From assembly GCA_949128115.1 (NCBI GenBank), contig OX421965.1, positions 57,654,012 to 57,718,011 on the forward strand: a DNA stretch of 64,000 bases, read 5' to 3'. Of the stretch, positions 12,890 to 21,655 are shown in pieces. The position numbers and the translations under genes are program-made. The DNA is from Anaspis maculata (taxonomy: Eukaryota > Arthropoda > Insecta > Coleoptera > Scraptiidae). Positions within the stretch are counted from its first letter, which is position 1. The number at the start of each line of letters is the position of its first letter. The notes under the pieces are model-generated. The model made no database searches. It worked only from the letters and a program-made list of their open reading frames with translations, and was not told where the DNA came from.

Positions 12890-13465
12890 TACCGTATGAT
12901 CAAAAACTTTCCTCCTCTAGGCAGGTTGTGGTCTGGTCATTGGCAGGCAAACGAGGCTGATTTTGGCCAGGCCACAGCCTGCCTAGTAGTACAGGAAAAA
13001 TAGTAAAAAAATCGGCAAAACCTCGGAATAAATATGGACGTCATGAAAATTTGATATTCTGTTCAGAATTGAGTGCTCTACGACATATCCAAAATCGTCA
13101 AAAATCGCACCCGGGGGTTTTGAGTTATTGGAGGGGGGGTAAAAAATTGCAGGTAAACATGGAGGGGATAGAGCCCGTCAATCCATTGGATGCGGATACA
13201 TAATAGTTCGACGTATCATATCCCATTGATACCATTTTGGCACAAAAAGTGTCCATCATTGTTGAAGGGGAGTAGTGGGGGGGGAGGCGAAGCTCTGCTA
13301 GGTGGTCCATTTTGTTTTTCTGGCCATTTAGAGCCGATCACGATAAGTTTGGTATCTTTTCCGACTAAATTCAATCTCCTGAACTCGTATCCGATGTGTA
13401 AATTCGGATGAAAACAAGTTTGAGCAAGTTAACTTGAGAAAATTTGTTTTTTCTTTGACAATTTT
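12890..13465 (+). repeat. Left terminal inverted repeat of the 3.8-kb element
   Basis: About 575 bp, matching the reverse complement of 16180-16697 with small indels. A diverged third copy lies at 33960-34425. The poly-G/poly-C tracts in the arms (GGAGGGGGGG on the left, a 14-base C run on the right) differ in length between copies. Confidence 0.8.
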
Positions 13466-13470
13466 TTTTA

Positions 13471-14146
13471 CTGTTGGAGGTGTTTATTTTCAGAAAATTT
13501 TCAGGGACCATTAAATTGAAGTGTACTCCACAAAAATGATCCACTCGATGTATAATTTTGTTTCTCGAGTTTAAAAAATCGATTTGAACTTGAGCCGGCG
13601 CGGCGCGTCGTTTACTACTGACCAGAACACTACAGCATGCACCTTTAAATGAAAACACCTCAAACTATTGGAGAACTAACAACTCATCTTCTTAAATTGA
13701 AGGATTTGTGCAGAATTGAGGTCTCTATACCATGAACAAAATCGTCATGAATCGCAATGCAGGATTTTGAGTTATTCGAGGAGAAGGATAACACTTTGAC
13801 AGGATTCATACTCTATAAACTGTTACCTCTCTCCTTAAATAACTCAAAACCCTGCAGTGCGATTCATGGCAATTTTGTTTATGTCATAGGGAATGCAATT
13901 CTCCACAGATCCTCCAATTTTCAAAGATGAGTTGTTATTTCTTCAATAATTTGAGGTGTTTTCCTTCAAAGATGCATGATGTAATGTTCTGGTCAGTAAT
14001 AGACGACGCGCTGCGCCGGCTCAAGTTCAAATCGATTTTTTAAACTCGGGAACAAAATTATACATCGAGTGGATGATTTTTGTGGAGAATACATTTAAAT
14101 TCAATGGTCCCTGAGAATTTTCTGAAAATGAACACCTCCAACAAAA
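13471..14146. repeat. ~675-bp palindrome inside the 3.8-kb element
   Basis: The arms are about 13471-13800 and 13810-14146. Outer ends are TGTTGGAGGTGTTTATTTTC and GAAAATGAACACCTCCAACA. Inner parts share TACTACTGACCAGAACACTAC-type and CGATTTGAACTTGAGCCGG-type sequence, reversed. The left arm also follows the same terminal repeat at 34430-34600, so terminal repeat plus arm is probably the ancestral unit. Confidence 0.75.
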
Positions 14147-14364
14147 AAAAACAAGTGAGTATGCCTTCACGTGCGTGAGTCTCAGTAGCGCATTTTCTCA
14201 AAGAGGCATATTGTGAACGTAAAGAAATTTGATTGAAGGAGAAACACCATTCCTTGCCCACTTTCATCATTCGAAACTCATTGTGATATTGTGTTATCAG
14301 AATGGGGTACTTGCCAATGAAATAGATTTGAATGAAAATTCTTTCACTCATCATATCAATATAT

Positions 14365-15785
14365 TTTTTTGTTTGAGGGCGGGAGCTGGGAGCGGCGACT
14401 AATCAACAGTAGTCTATTCTTTCCCATTTTTAGTCGGCTATCCATATAGCGAAAGAATTAGATCGCTATGTCTTCGGGTTTATGTTTTCCATTTATCTCT
14501 TACTTTGAGGGCAGCGTGTGGGGGTGGCAGCATTCGGCAAAGTAACTGTTGCACAGGTTGAGTTAAGAGTTTCTAAATGTTTAAGGAAATATGACAATCA
14601 GTGAAAATTGTGAAAGTTGCATTTTTTTGTTTGGGGGCGGGAGCTGGAGGCGGCGACTAATCAAAAGTGGCCTATCTCTTCCCATTTTTAGTCAGCTATC
14701 TATATAGCGGAACAATTAGATCGCTATGTCTTCAGGGTTATGTTTTACATTTATCTCTTACGTTGGGGGCGGCGTGTGAGAGCGGCAGAGTTTGGCAAAG
14801 AAATTCTTCCACAGTTTGAGTTGGGAGTTTCTGAATGTTCGAGGTAACATCAAAATGTAATTCAGTGGAAATTATTGAAAGTTGCACTTTTTTCTTTTGG
14901 GGATGGAAGTTGGAGGCGGCGCCATGTCAAAGGTAGCCTATTCCCATTTTTAGTTAGCTATCCATATAGCGAAAGAATTAGATCGTTATGTCTTCGGGTT
15001 TATGTTTTTCATTCATCTCTCACTTTGAGGGCAGCGTGTGGGGGCGGCAGCATTCGGAAAAGTAACTGTTGCACAGTTTGAGTTGGGAGTTTCTAAATGT
15101 GAGGGAAATATGACAATCAGTGGAAATTGTGAAAGTTGCATTTTTTTTTTGTTTGGAGGCAGCAGCTGGAGGCGGCTAATTAAAAGTGACCTATATTTTT
15201 CCAATTTCAGTCAACTATCAATATAGTGAAAGAATTAGATCGCTATGTCTTCAGGTTCATGTTTTACATTTATCTCTCACTTTGGGGGCGGCGTGTGAGA
15301 GCGGCAGAGTTTGGCAAAGAAATTTTTGCATAGTTTGAGTCAAGAGTTTCCAAATGTTCGAGGTAACATTATCAGCTAAATCAGTGAAAATTGTTGAAAG
15401 TTGCACTTTTTTTCTTTTGGGGGCGGAAGCTGGAGGCGGCGCCATATCAAAATTAGCCTATCCTTTTCCATTTTCAGTCAGTTATCCATATAGCGAAAAA
15501 TTTAGATCGCTATGTCTTTGGGTTCATGTTTTTCATTTATCTCTTACTTTGGGGGCGGCGCCGGCGTGTGGGAGCGGCAGCGTTCGGCTGAGCAAATGTT
15601 GCACAATTTGAGTTGGCAGTTCCTAAATGTTCAAGGGAACATCTTGATCAGTAACATTTGTGAAAGTTGCACTTTTTATCGTTTGGGGGCGGAATCTGGG
15701 GGCGGCGACTAACCAAAAGTAGCCTATCCTTTCTCATCTTTAGTCAGGTATTTATATACCGAAAGAATCAGATCGCTATGTCTTC
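14365..15785 (+). repeat. Six-unit ~260-bp tandem array
   Basis: The anchor GATCG(C/T)TATGTCTT occurs at 14461, 14719, 14981, 15238, 15505 and 15771, spaced 258, 262, 257, 267 and 266 bases. Each unit contains GGGGGCGG(C)-type GC-rich words, TTTAGTCAGCTAT and GAAAGTTGCA(C)TTTTT. Units have diverged by point changes and small indels, so the array is not recent. Short open frames across units carry no motif. Confidence 0.85.
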
Positions 15786-16110
15786 GGGTTTATGTTTTTC
15801 ATTTTAAAGTGATTGGGGGCGGTTTTTAGCAGTTTTTTCATGTCGGCGGCGCATATTGAAGACGGAATGTTTCTTGACTTACGTTTATAAGTGGCAACTA
15901 TGTATTACTCAAAAAATGAGAGCACCAGAGCATCAGGTCTGGTAGAAAGTGCAATATTATGTTATTTCAAGTTTATCGGGGGCGGTTTTCTCTATGTTGG
16001 CGGCGCAATATAGACATCCAATATAGCCTAGCCCTCCTTTGAGAGTGGCAGCTATGTAACAGCGAAAAAATTAGAAAGCTAGGTCGTCTAGTTTGGGAGG
16101 AGTTCGAGGA

Positions 16111-16140
16111 ACGGACGGACGGACGGACGGACGGACGGAC
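16111..16140 (+). repeat. (GGAC)n microsatellite tail
   Basis: Seven tandem ACGG units, followed by AAAGCGG, then CAATAGCGATTTTCATC. The same order of microsatellite and AGCG sequence recurs at 5250, 17430, 18550, 37590, 49280 and 50360. Confidence 0.85.
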
Positions 16141-16179
16141 AAAGCGGTTGCAATAGCGATTTTCATCAAGATGGAAAAT

Positions 16180-16697
16180 GCGCTAAAAAATTGTCAAAAT
16201 TGTCAAAGAAAAAACAAGTTTTCTCAAGTTTACTTGTTCAAACTTGTTTTCATCCGAATTTACACATCGGATACGAGTTCGGGAGTTTGAATTTAGTCGG
16301 AAAAGATACCAAACTTGTCGTGATCGGTTCTACACGGCCATAAAAATAAAATGGACCACCTAGCAAAGCTTCACCCCCCTACTACTCCCCTTCAACAATG
16401 ATGGACACTTTTTGGGCCAAAATGGTATCAATGGGATATGATACGTCGAACTATAATGTATTCGCATCCAATGGGTCGACGGGTTCCATCCCCTCCATTT
16501 TTACCAGCAATTTTTTACCCCCCCCCCCCCCTCCAATAACTCAAAACCCCCGGGAGCGATTTTTGGCGATTTTGGATATGTTGTAGAGCACTCAATTCTG
16601 AACAAAATATCAAATTTTCAGGCCGTCCATATTTTTTCCGAGATTGAAATCTATCTCTCTTGTACTATAGAGAAGGAAAGTTTCTGATCATACGGTA
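16180..16697 (-). repeat. Right terminal inverted repeat of the 3.8-kb element
   Basis: Mirror of 12890-13465, ending GATCATACGGTA. It contains a 14-base C run near 16520. It begins immediately after the GGAC tail sequence. Confidence 0.8.
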
Positions 16698-16704
16698 TTA
16701 AGAA

Positions 16705-17160
16705 ACATCTCTAGTGGAGTCGGCACGATCGGAAAATGTCCTGTATGCTGCATTTTTGAGCAATGCAATGCCCTTTGGCACACATCCTCTTAGAACCTGC
16801 CTGAACAATTTTGTCCATCGCCGCAAGCGAAATTTCAGTTGAGATCCTGTATACATACAGGGCGAAAAGAATGTTTTTCTTTTTAGAAAATGCATCTTTT
16901 GAATAACGGACAAATGTATAGGGTATTGCAGGGCATGTCATATGATGCGCAATTTGATAGTTGTTCAGGTACATCAAACCATTTTGAAACATTGCGAACC
17001 GTTTTCGAAGTATTCAAAACTGACATCAGTCAAAAAGAACCATTACCTCAATTAAATCGCCTATTTTTAAAGATATCGCACTGAAATTTGGTATTTGCCT
17101 AATAAGAGACGTTAGAAATGAGTAACAGTTGCAGTTATTGTCTAGGCCTAATATTTTGAA
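16705..17160 (+). repeat. Dispersed repeat, copy of the 38.95-39.4 kb arm
   Basis: It matches 38957-39400 in the same orientation and the arm at 40730-41150 in the opposite one. Shared blocks include GGCATGTCATATGATGCGCA, ATTTTTGAG(C/T)AATGCAATGC and GAAATTTGGTATTTGCCT. All three copies keep a minus-strand stretch reading QIAHHMTCPAI, but other parts are frameshifted, so I treat it as non-coding repeat. Confidence 0.75.
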
Positions 17161-17204
17161 ACAAAGCTCTCCGACTACCACAACATCAGACGGTCGAACC
17201 GAAA

Positions 17205-17252
17205 CTGCACAGACACGTGTTTCGCCCCTACTGGGGGCTCATCAGTGCGCAG
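17205..17252 (-). ncRNA. Type I hammerhead ribozyme
   Basis: Read on the minus strand, all core elements appear in the right order. Stem I strand is CTGCGCA, then core CTGATGA, a 5-bp stem II (GCCCC, loop CAGTA, GGGGC), core GAAA, and a very short stem III with C-G and A-U pairs and loop ACGT. Then comes the cleavage triplet GTC (17212-17214) and the returning stem I strand TGTGCAG. Stem I has seven pairs, one of them G-U. Cleavage would fall between 17212 and 17211. Minimal stem III with a palindromic loop is typical of hammerheads reported in Penelope-like elements and retrozymes, which may act as dimers. The surrounding ~200 bp (17161-17369) matches no other repeat in the window and is probably the element remnant that carried it. 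Loop-loop contacts outside the core cannot be judged by eye. Confidence 0.85.
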
Positions 17253-17369
17253 GCGTTCAGCTCAACCATCCGATGCTGTGGCAGTCAGAGAACTCATGGT
17301 TCCGCCGGCATAGTTCGTATAGATGGCTTCAAGTTTCAATTGGAAGAGAGTGGATCAAGCAACACCTCT

Positions 17370-17430
17370 AAAGTTCCAAGGCTCTTGCTTCAATTCTCGA
17401 GAAGGAGTACATCATCCTAGTTTCTACACG

Positions 17431-17469
<39 letters not shown>

Positions 17470-18615
17470 GAACCGGCCACATAAGCGTCATTCTCTTACT
17501 TATAAAAGAATGTTTTCCTACTGATTTCGACCTCCTTAACACGAATATCAGGTTTATTTTTGAATCGGAACAATTCTTTTTTTATCGAAAAACCGAGAAA
17601 ATGGTAGTCTGTGACATGATTTTTAGTGATATCTACCTACTTTTTTTTGCAAACATGTTTGCAATGTTTGCAAACAATTGAGCAAACATGTTTCATAGTT
17701 TGAGTGCCATTATCCTTCAGGTACCTAGTAATGCCTATTTCACAATGTTAAATAGTGTTAATGGCACGTCTGATTTTAAATTTGTAGGGACGCGTATATG
17801 CGCCGAGCCGTAGTTTTGCGGTCGTTTTCAAAAATTCATAACAATTGACCCGGAGGTCGTATCGAGGTGGAGTTTTTGTCAAAAGAAAGTTCAAATTGTT
17901 CTCTAAATATATCCCGTACATGTAGGGATTTATTCTTATAAAAACATGTAGCTACCCGTATATCGTAACTTTCAACATCTAAATGTGAATTCCAGCACTT
18001 AATCGGCGAAGCCGCCTTACACCAAAATGTTATTATTGTAATTGTTTATGATTATTTCGGAAAGATTTTTCTTGGTTCGCGTACCAAGGCCATGAGCTAC
18101 CCATTCAAGTTGAAATATTTTCTGTATTGGATTCCGTTTTGTTCGGAGAAAAGGATATCAAGCACCAGCAAGCAACGAATAATCTTTTGCGGCCGAGCCG
18201 TAGCTTCGGAGTCATTTTCAAAAATTCATAACTATTGACTAGTTTCTCGCACTGATGTGGAATTTTCATTAAAATTAAGTTCAAATTCTCCTCTAAATAT
18301 AACTCCGCATTATGTATTATTGTAAAATGATAAGAACGGGTACTTGATCGCATGTGATAACTTTCGAGATCGCCGGCTTCTGAAATGCAGCATTCAACGG
18401 CGATGCCGCGTCACACTAATTTGTTATTATTGTAATTGTTTATCATTATTCCGTCGAGATTTTTCTTGGTTCGGGATACAAGGTCATGAGCTACCCATTG
18501 GAGTGAAAATTTTTCGCAAAAACCTTTTCGTCTAGGACTAGATGCTGTGACGGACGGACAAAGCGAGGACAAAACCGCCTTCCCGTTTGGAGAAGTGCGC
18601 TAAAAATCGTTTTTG
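17370..18615 (+). repeat. 1.25-kb dimeric repeat with microsatellite at both ends
   Basis: It matches the reverse complement of 49228-50465 throughout. Two related modules lie head to tail, each with GCCGAGCCGTAG, TTTTCAAAAATTCATAAC, GGCGA(A/T)GCCGC and AGATTTTTCTTGGTTCG. They start at about 17805 and 18190. The left end has CGGACGGACAGACAGACAG at 17429-17469 followed by GAACCGGCCACATAAGCG. The right end has GACGGACGGACAAAGCG and AGAAGTGCGCTAAAAATCG. No coding potential was recognised. Confidence 0.8.
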
Positions 18616-19940
18616 TTTGAATTAATTCCAGCAGATATTCTATTTCCAATAACTACATGCTTCACTGAGCTTATATACAAAAATCCGGATGGCTTTCATT
18701 TTTGTCCGCTATTGGCGATATAAACAACTAAAATTCCTGGACTATTCTTAAGTCATTGCCTAAAATGCGGAATTTCAGTTTTGGCCACACGTGACCAGTG
18801 CCAGTGGCGTAGATAATGGAAAAGTCGCGATATATTTACTATATTGAAAAATTGATGAAGCTTGATGGAAGTGAATAGGAGATGGTTCTGTTTGTTCAAT
18901 CACTACTATACGAACAAACACGGGATTACATCGACTTTACCTATATAAAATTAAGGCCGTCATGCATAATTTACGGGCCATGCTGGTACCAAGAGATAAG
19001 AAATGTGTGACCCCTCTATATCTACCCCTCCCAGCTCTCTTTGAGTCATGGCACGGTGCCGAACATCAGCTGATTCGGTAGCAGGATTGCTTAATCTACC
19101 GTGCCGTTATTACCCGCAGGAAGAAGACGCATGCTGCTGCTACTGCTGCAGACGTCAGACAAAGCCGTCAGGGGATCTGATCGATCCACCCTTCCGCCGG
19201 CAGGCAGGCAGCCAGCCAGCCTGCCTGCCGGCCCGAGGAAATGCCAGAGCATAATATATAGATTGGAGCCTGTGTAACCTTAAAACCTACTAAAAACGGG
19301 CATAAGGCCTCTCTCTGCAAAGAATACGTCCGAGCATCGGCCGTTCATTTTTTACTGCCCGCGCAGATTCAGTGTGCTCCAGCAGAAAACAATAACAAAG
19401 GGACATCACGCAAATTAAAACGTCAAATAAGATGCGCCCATAATTTTTTCTTCTCCAAGAGTTTTATCAAGGGGAGGCCTTTTTCTGCGAGTGGCTAGAG
19501 AGCGCACTTTCAGGAATTCTCGTTGGGCAATGAAGACTAGAGCGTTCGCCGATTATTATTGTGTTGTCTGGCAAATTGCTTTTATACACTTCTCACAACA
19601 ATTAAGAGATCAGTAGTTAGTTCTCTTTCAACTCAAAGTTTTTTTTGCTAACGGAAGTAAAGCCTCGACTAGAACGATGTAACCTGTCAGGATATCTAGT
19701 CTGAGCTCTTTCAAACATAATTATGTTGACAACTATTGTAACGCAATTTTTACATAAAATTCCAACAATAAAACAGAGCAGAGAAGAACAAAAGAGAGTT
19801 TGAGCATGCAGGAAAGATTTGTGGCTGTGATTCAAGGGGTGACAATACTCGCTGCTAGCAGATACAACTGAGACAATTTAGCGTGACGTCGTTGAGCTAC
19901 TAACAAACAAAAATTTTCTTTCTCAACAATAACATGTCTT
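18616..19940. other. No recognisable gene; contains a perfect hairpin
   Basis: No supported gene. A GC-rich patch at 19080-19240 includes CTGCTGCTACTGCTGCAG. At 19196-19232 GCCGGCAGGCAGGC pairs perfectly with GCCTGCCTGCCGGC across a 9-base loop. The flank immediately before the LTR element is ...ACATGTCTTGTTT. Confidence 0.5.
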
Positions 19941-19944
19941 GTTT

Positions 19945-21053
19945 TGTGACGTTACTGCTTGGGTAGCGTGCACTCTCCTCGACCTAGTCGAGGGTAGGGG
20001 GTCGGTTAGGTGCTCAGGCGCCACCACGTTTTGTTGAAAACGTGGAAAATGAAAAGACGAGGGTCTGTAGATTCTTTTATTTGAAAAATAAAAGGGGGGG
20101 GGTGATCGTAGATTCCTGCTCGAGAGTCGGGGGTCGTAGATGATGGCACGAGGACAAAGAGATTTGTTAGCGAAAACGTTGCACGAGTCTGTGTAGGCTT
20201 GGCGCGCTTGGACGTGTGCGTATGGAGGAGAGCCCGTGTGGTTTGACACCAGACACGTTGGGCGAATCGGGAGGAAAGACCCGTGTGGTTATGCACCAGG
20301 CACGTTGGGTCAGTCGGAGGAGAGCCCGTGTGGTTTGACACCAGACACGTTGGGCGAATCGGGAGGAAAGACCCGTGTGGTTATGCACCAGACACGTTGG
20401 GCCAGTCGGAGGAGAGCCCGTGTGGTTTGACACCAGACACGTTGGGCGAATCGGGAGGAAAGACCCGTGTGGTTATGCACCAGACACGTTGGGTCAGTCG
20501 GAGGAGAGCCCGTGTGGTTTGACACCAGACACGTTGGGCGAATCGGGAGGAAAGACCCGTGTGGTTATGCACCAGACACGTTGGGCCAGTCGGAGGAGAG
20601 CCCGTGTGGTTTGACACCAGACACGTTGGGCGAATCGGGAGGAAAGACCCGTGTGGTTATGCACCAGACACGTTGGGTCAGTCGGAGGAGAGCCCGTGTG
20701 GTTTGACACCAGACACGTTGGGCAAATCGGGAGGAAAGGAGAGCCTGTGCGGTTTGTCACCAGCACGTCTAGGCGCTATGGAGAGGAGAGCCTGTGCGGT
20801 TTACCACCAGCACGTCTAGGCGCTATGGAGAGGAGAGCCTGTGTGGTTTGTCACCAGCACGTCTAGGCGGAGTCGTTGTCTTAGCTGAGTTCCTTGCGGA
20901 GCGAAGCCAACACGAGACTGGCCGTCCGGTGGCCGTGTGCGCCGTTATATGGACGCGGTCGGTGGTGGGAGAGATGCGCGCACGTTGCGCGAGTGCACCT
21001 CCCCACCCGATGCGCTCGCCGGAGCACTGGCGGTACCGCGGGAATTCATTACA
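19945..21053 (-). repeat. LTR 1 (1109 bp; 3' LTR of unit 1)
   Basis: On the plus strand it runs from TGTGACGTTACTGC to GAATTCATTACA. It is the same length as LTR 3 and shares its singular variants (CACCAGGCACG in the first minisatellite unit, nine G in the poly-G run). It contains a minisatellite (20224-20870), a candidate AATAAA on the minus strand at 20076-20081, and a TATA-like ATATAA on the minus strand at 20945-20950. If those are the real signals, U3 is short and the minisatellite lies in transcribed R sequence; that is inference. Confidence 0.92.
20224..20870. repeat. LTR minisatellite, 46/92/184-bp hierarchy (LTR 1)
   Basis: Two related ~46-bp subrepeats (GTTTGACACCAGACACGTTG and GGTTATGCACCAGACACGTT types) form a 92-bp unit. 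CCCGTGTGGTTTGAC starts at 20233, 20325, 20417, 20509, 20601 and 20693. Units alternate GGGTCAG and GGGCCAG, so a 184-bp dimer is superimposed. Three diverged 47-bp units follow (GCCTGTG at 20743, 20790, 20837). Frames without stops run through the array on both strands only because the unit lacks stops. Confidence 0.9.
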
Positions 21054-21063
21054 CCCCTCCCTC
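21054..21063 (-). promoter_or_regulatory. Polypurine tract, unit 1
   Basis: The minus strand reads GAGGGAGGGG directly against the start of the 3' LTR. That is the expected place and composition for the plus-strand primer of reverse transcription. An identical copy lies at 23755-23764. Confidence 0.8.
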
Positions 21064-21071
21064 GTTGCGAA

Positions 21072-21105
21072 GAAAAATTCTTGCTGTGTGGAGCAAGAAT
21101 TTTTC
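21072..21105. repeat. Perfect 14-bp stem-loop, unit 1
   Basis: GAAAAATTCTTGCT pairs without mismatch with AGCAAGAATTTTTC around the 6-base loop GTGTGG. It lies just inside the polypurine tract, so it would be near the 3' end of the transcript body. A role in RNA packaging or 3' processing is possible but not shown. Confidence 0.7.
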
Positions 21106-21334
21106 TCCCGAGCACGGAGTTCTGGGCTTCGGGCGAGATACAAAAATTTGTGTGTGTTTTTCGGGGGAAGAGGGGTACTGTTCGAGCAGAAATCGCTTAC
21201 AAAAAATATTCTTTACAAGTAAACAAAAATATTCTCTTAACTATATACATGGAGAGAAATCCTAAGATAAAAAGAAACACAGGTACAAAACGTTCTAATA
21301 TTTAAAACTGAAAAAAAGATTTAAAAAAAATATA

Positions 21335-21655
21335 TCACTTCACTTTTGGCACTTCCCAGTAGTGAACTCGCCTCATCTGTCCGTCAGGCCACTTCGTCCT
21401 GAACGCTTTCCTTTTCTTCTTTATGTGCTCTTCTCTGCATCCGCATGTCGGGCATGGGTGCTGCGGTGTTTGTGGTGGCTCTTGCTGTTGAGGCGGTAGT
21501 GCCGTTTGTATGCTGGCTATCGCTGAGTTTATTGAGGGTTGGCTCCTTGACCGGAATCCCCTCTCACATTTCTGGCCGGTTGGTAGTTTTCCTGTCTCCT
21601 GTAATCTGGGTGGCAGTCTTTTGTTAGCGTTCCAATCTTTCCGCAATTCCAACAA
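21335..21655 (-). CDS. Second open frame overlapping gag, unit 1
   Basis: A frame open for 106 codons on the minus strand overlaps the last 127 bases of gag and is shifted by -1 relative to it, the arrangement used for gag-pro-pol in many retroelements. The product is proline/glutamine-rich in the middle, then has CPTCGC, a basic run (KKKRK) and the end RRVHYWEVPKVK. I see no protease DTG or DSG, no reverse transcriptase and no integrase motif. No standard X-XXY-YYZ slippery heptamer is apparent in the overlap. It may be the stub left by deletion of pol, or non-coding. An identical copy lies at 24036-24356. Confidence 0.35.
   Translation of the reverse strand: MLELRKDWNANKRLPPRLQETGKLPTGQKCERGFRSRSQPSINSAIASIQTALPPQQQEPPQTPQHPCPTCGCREEHIKKKRKAFRTKWPDGQMRRVHYWEVPKVK

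Larger units (their letters stand above)
12890..16697. mobile_element. 3.8-kb element with ~500-bp terminal inverted repeats
   Basis: The outermost bases are TACCGTATGATC and its complement GATCATACGGTA. The arms are long: 12890-13465 and 16180-16697 share CCCGGGGGTTTTGAG/TTATTGGAGG, TCGACGTATCATATCCCATTGATACC-type and TCCGATGTGTAAATTCGGATG-type blocks in opposite orientation. Between them lie a palindrome, ~220 bp of unassigned sequence, a ~260-bp tandem array, a distal block and a GGAC microsatellite. Flanks CTAAG and TTAAG may be an imperfect 5-bp target duplication. No transposase frame is visible. Confidence 0.7.

Noticed and set aside
20224..20870. Overlapping open frames with repeated peptides in the LTR array on both strands
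   Set aside because: They arise because the 92-bp unit lacks stops in some frames; all are shorter than 145 codons, occur on both strands at once, and follow the DNA period. Not treated as genes.
20224..20870. CRISPR-like regularly spaced repeats
   Set aside because: The array is a contiguous minisatellite without unique spacers, lies inside an LTR, and the window is eukaryotic.
21529..21655. Programmed frameshift site in gag
   Set aside because: I scanned the overlap for an X-XXY-YYZ heptamer in the correct register and found none, so frameshifting is not claimed.
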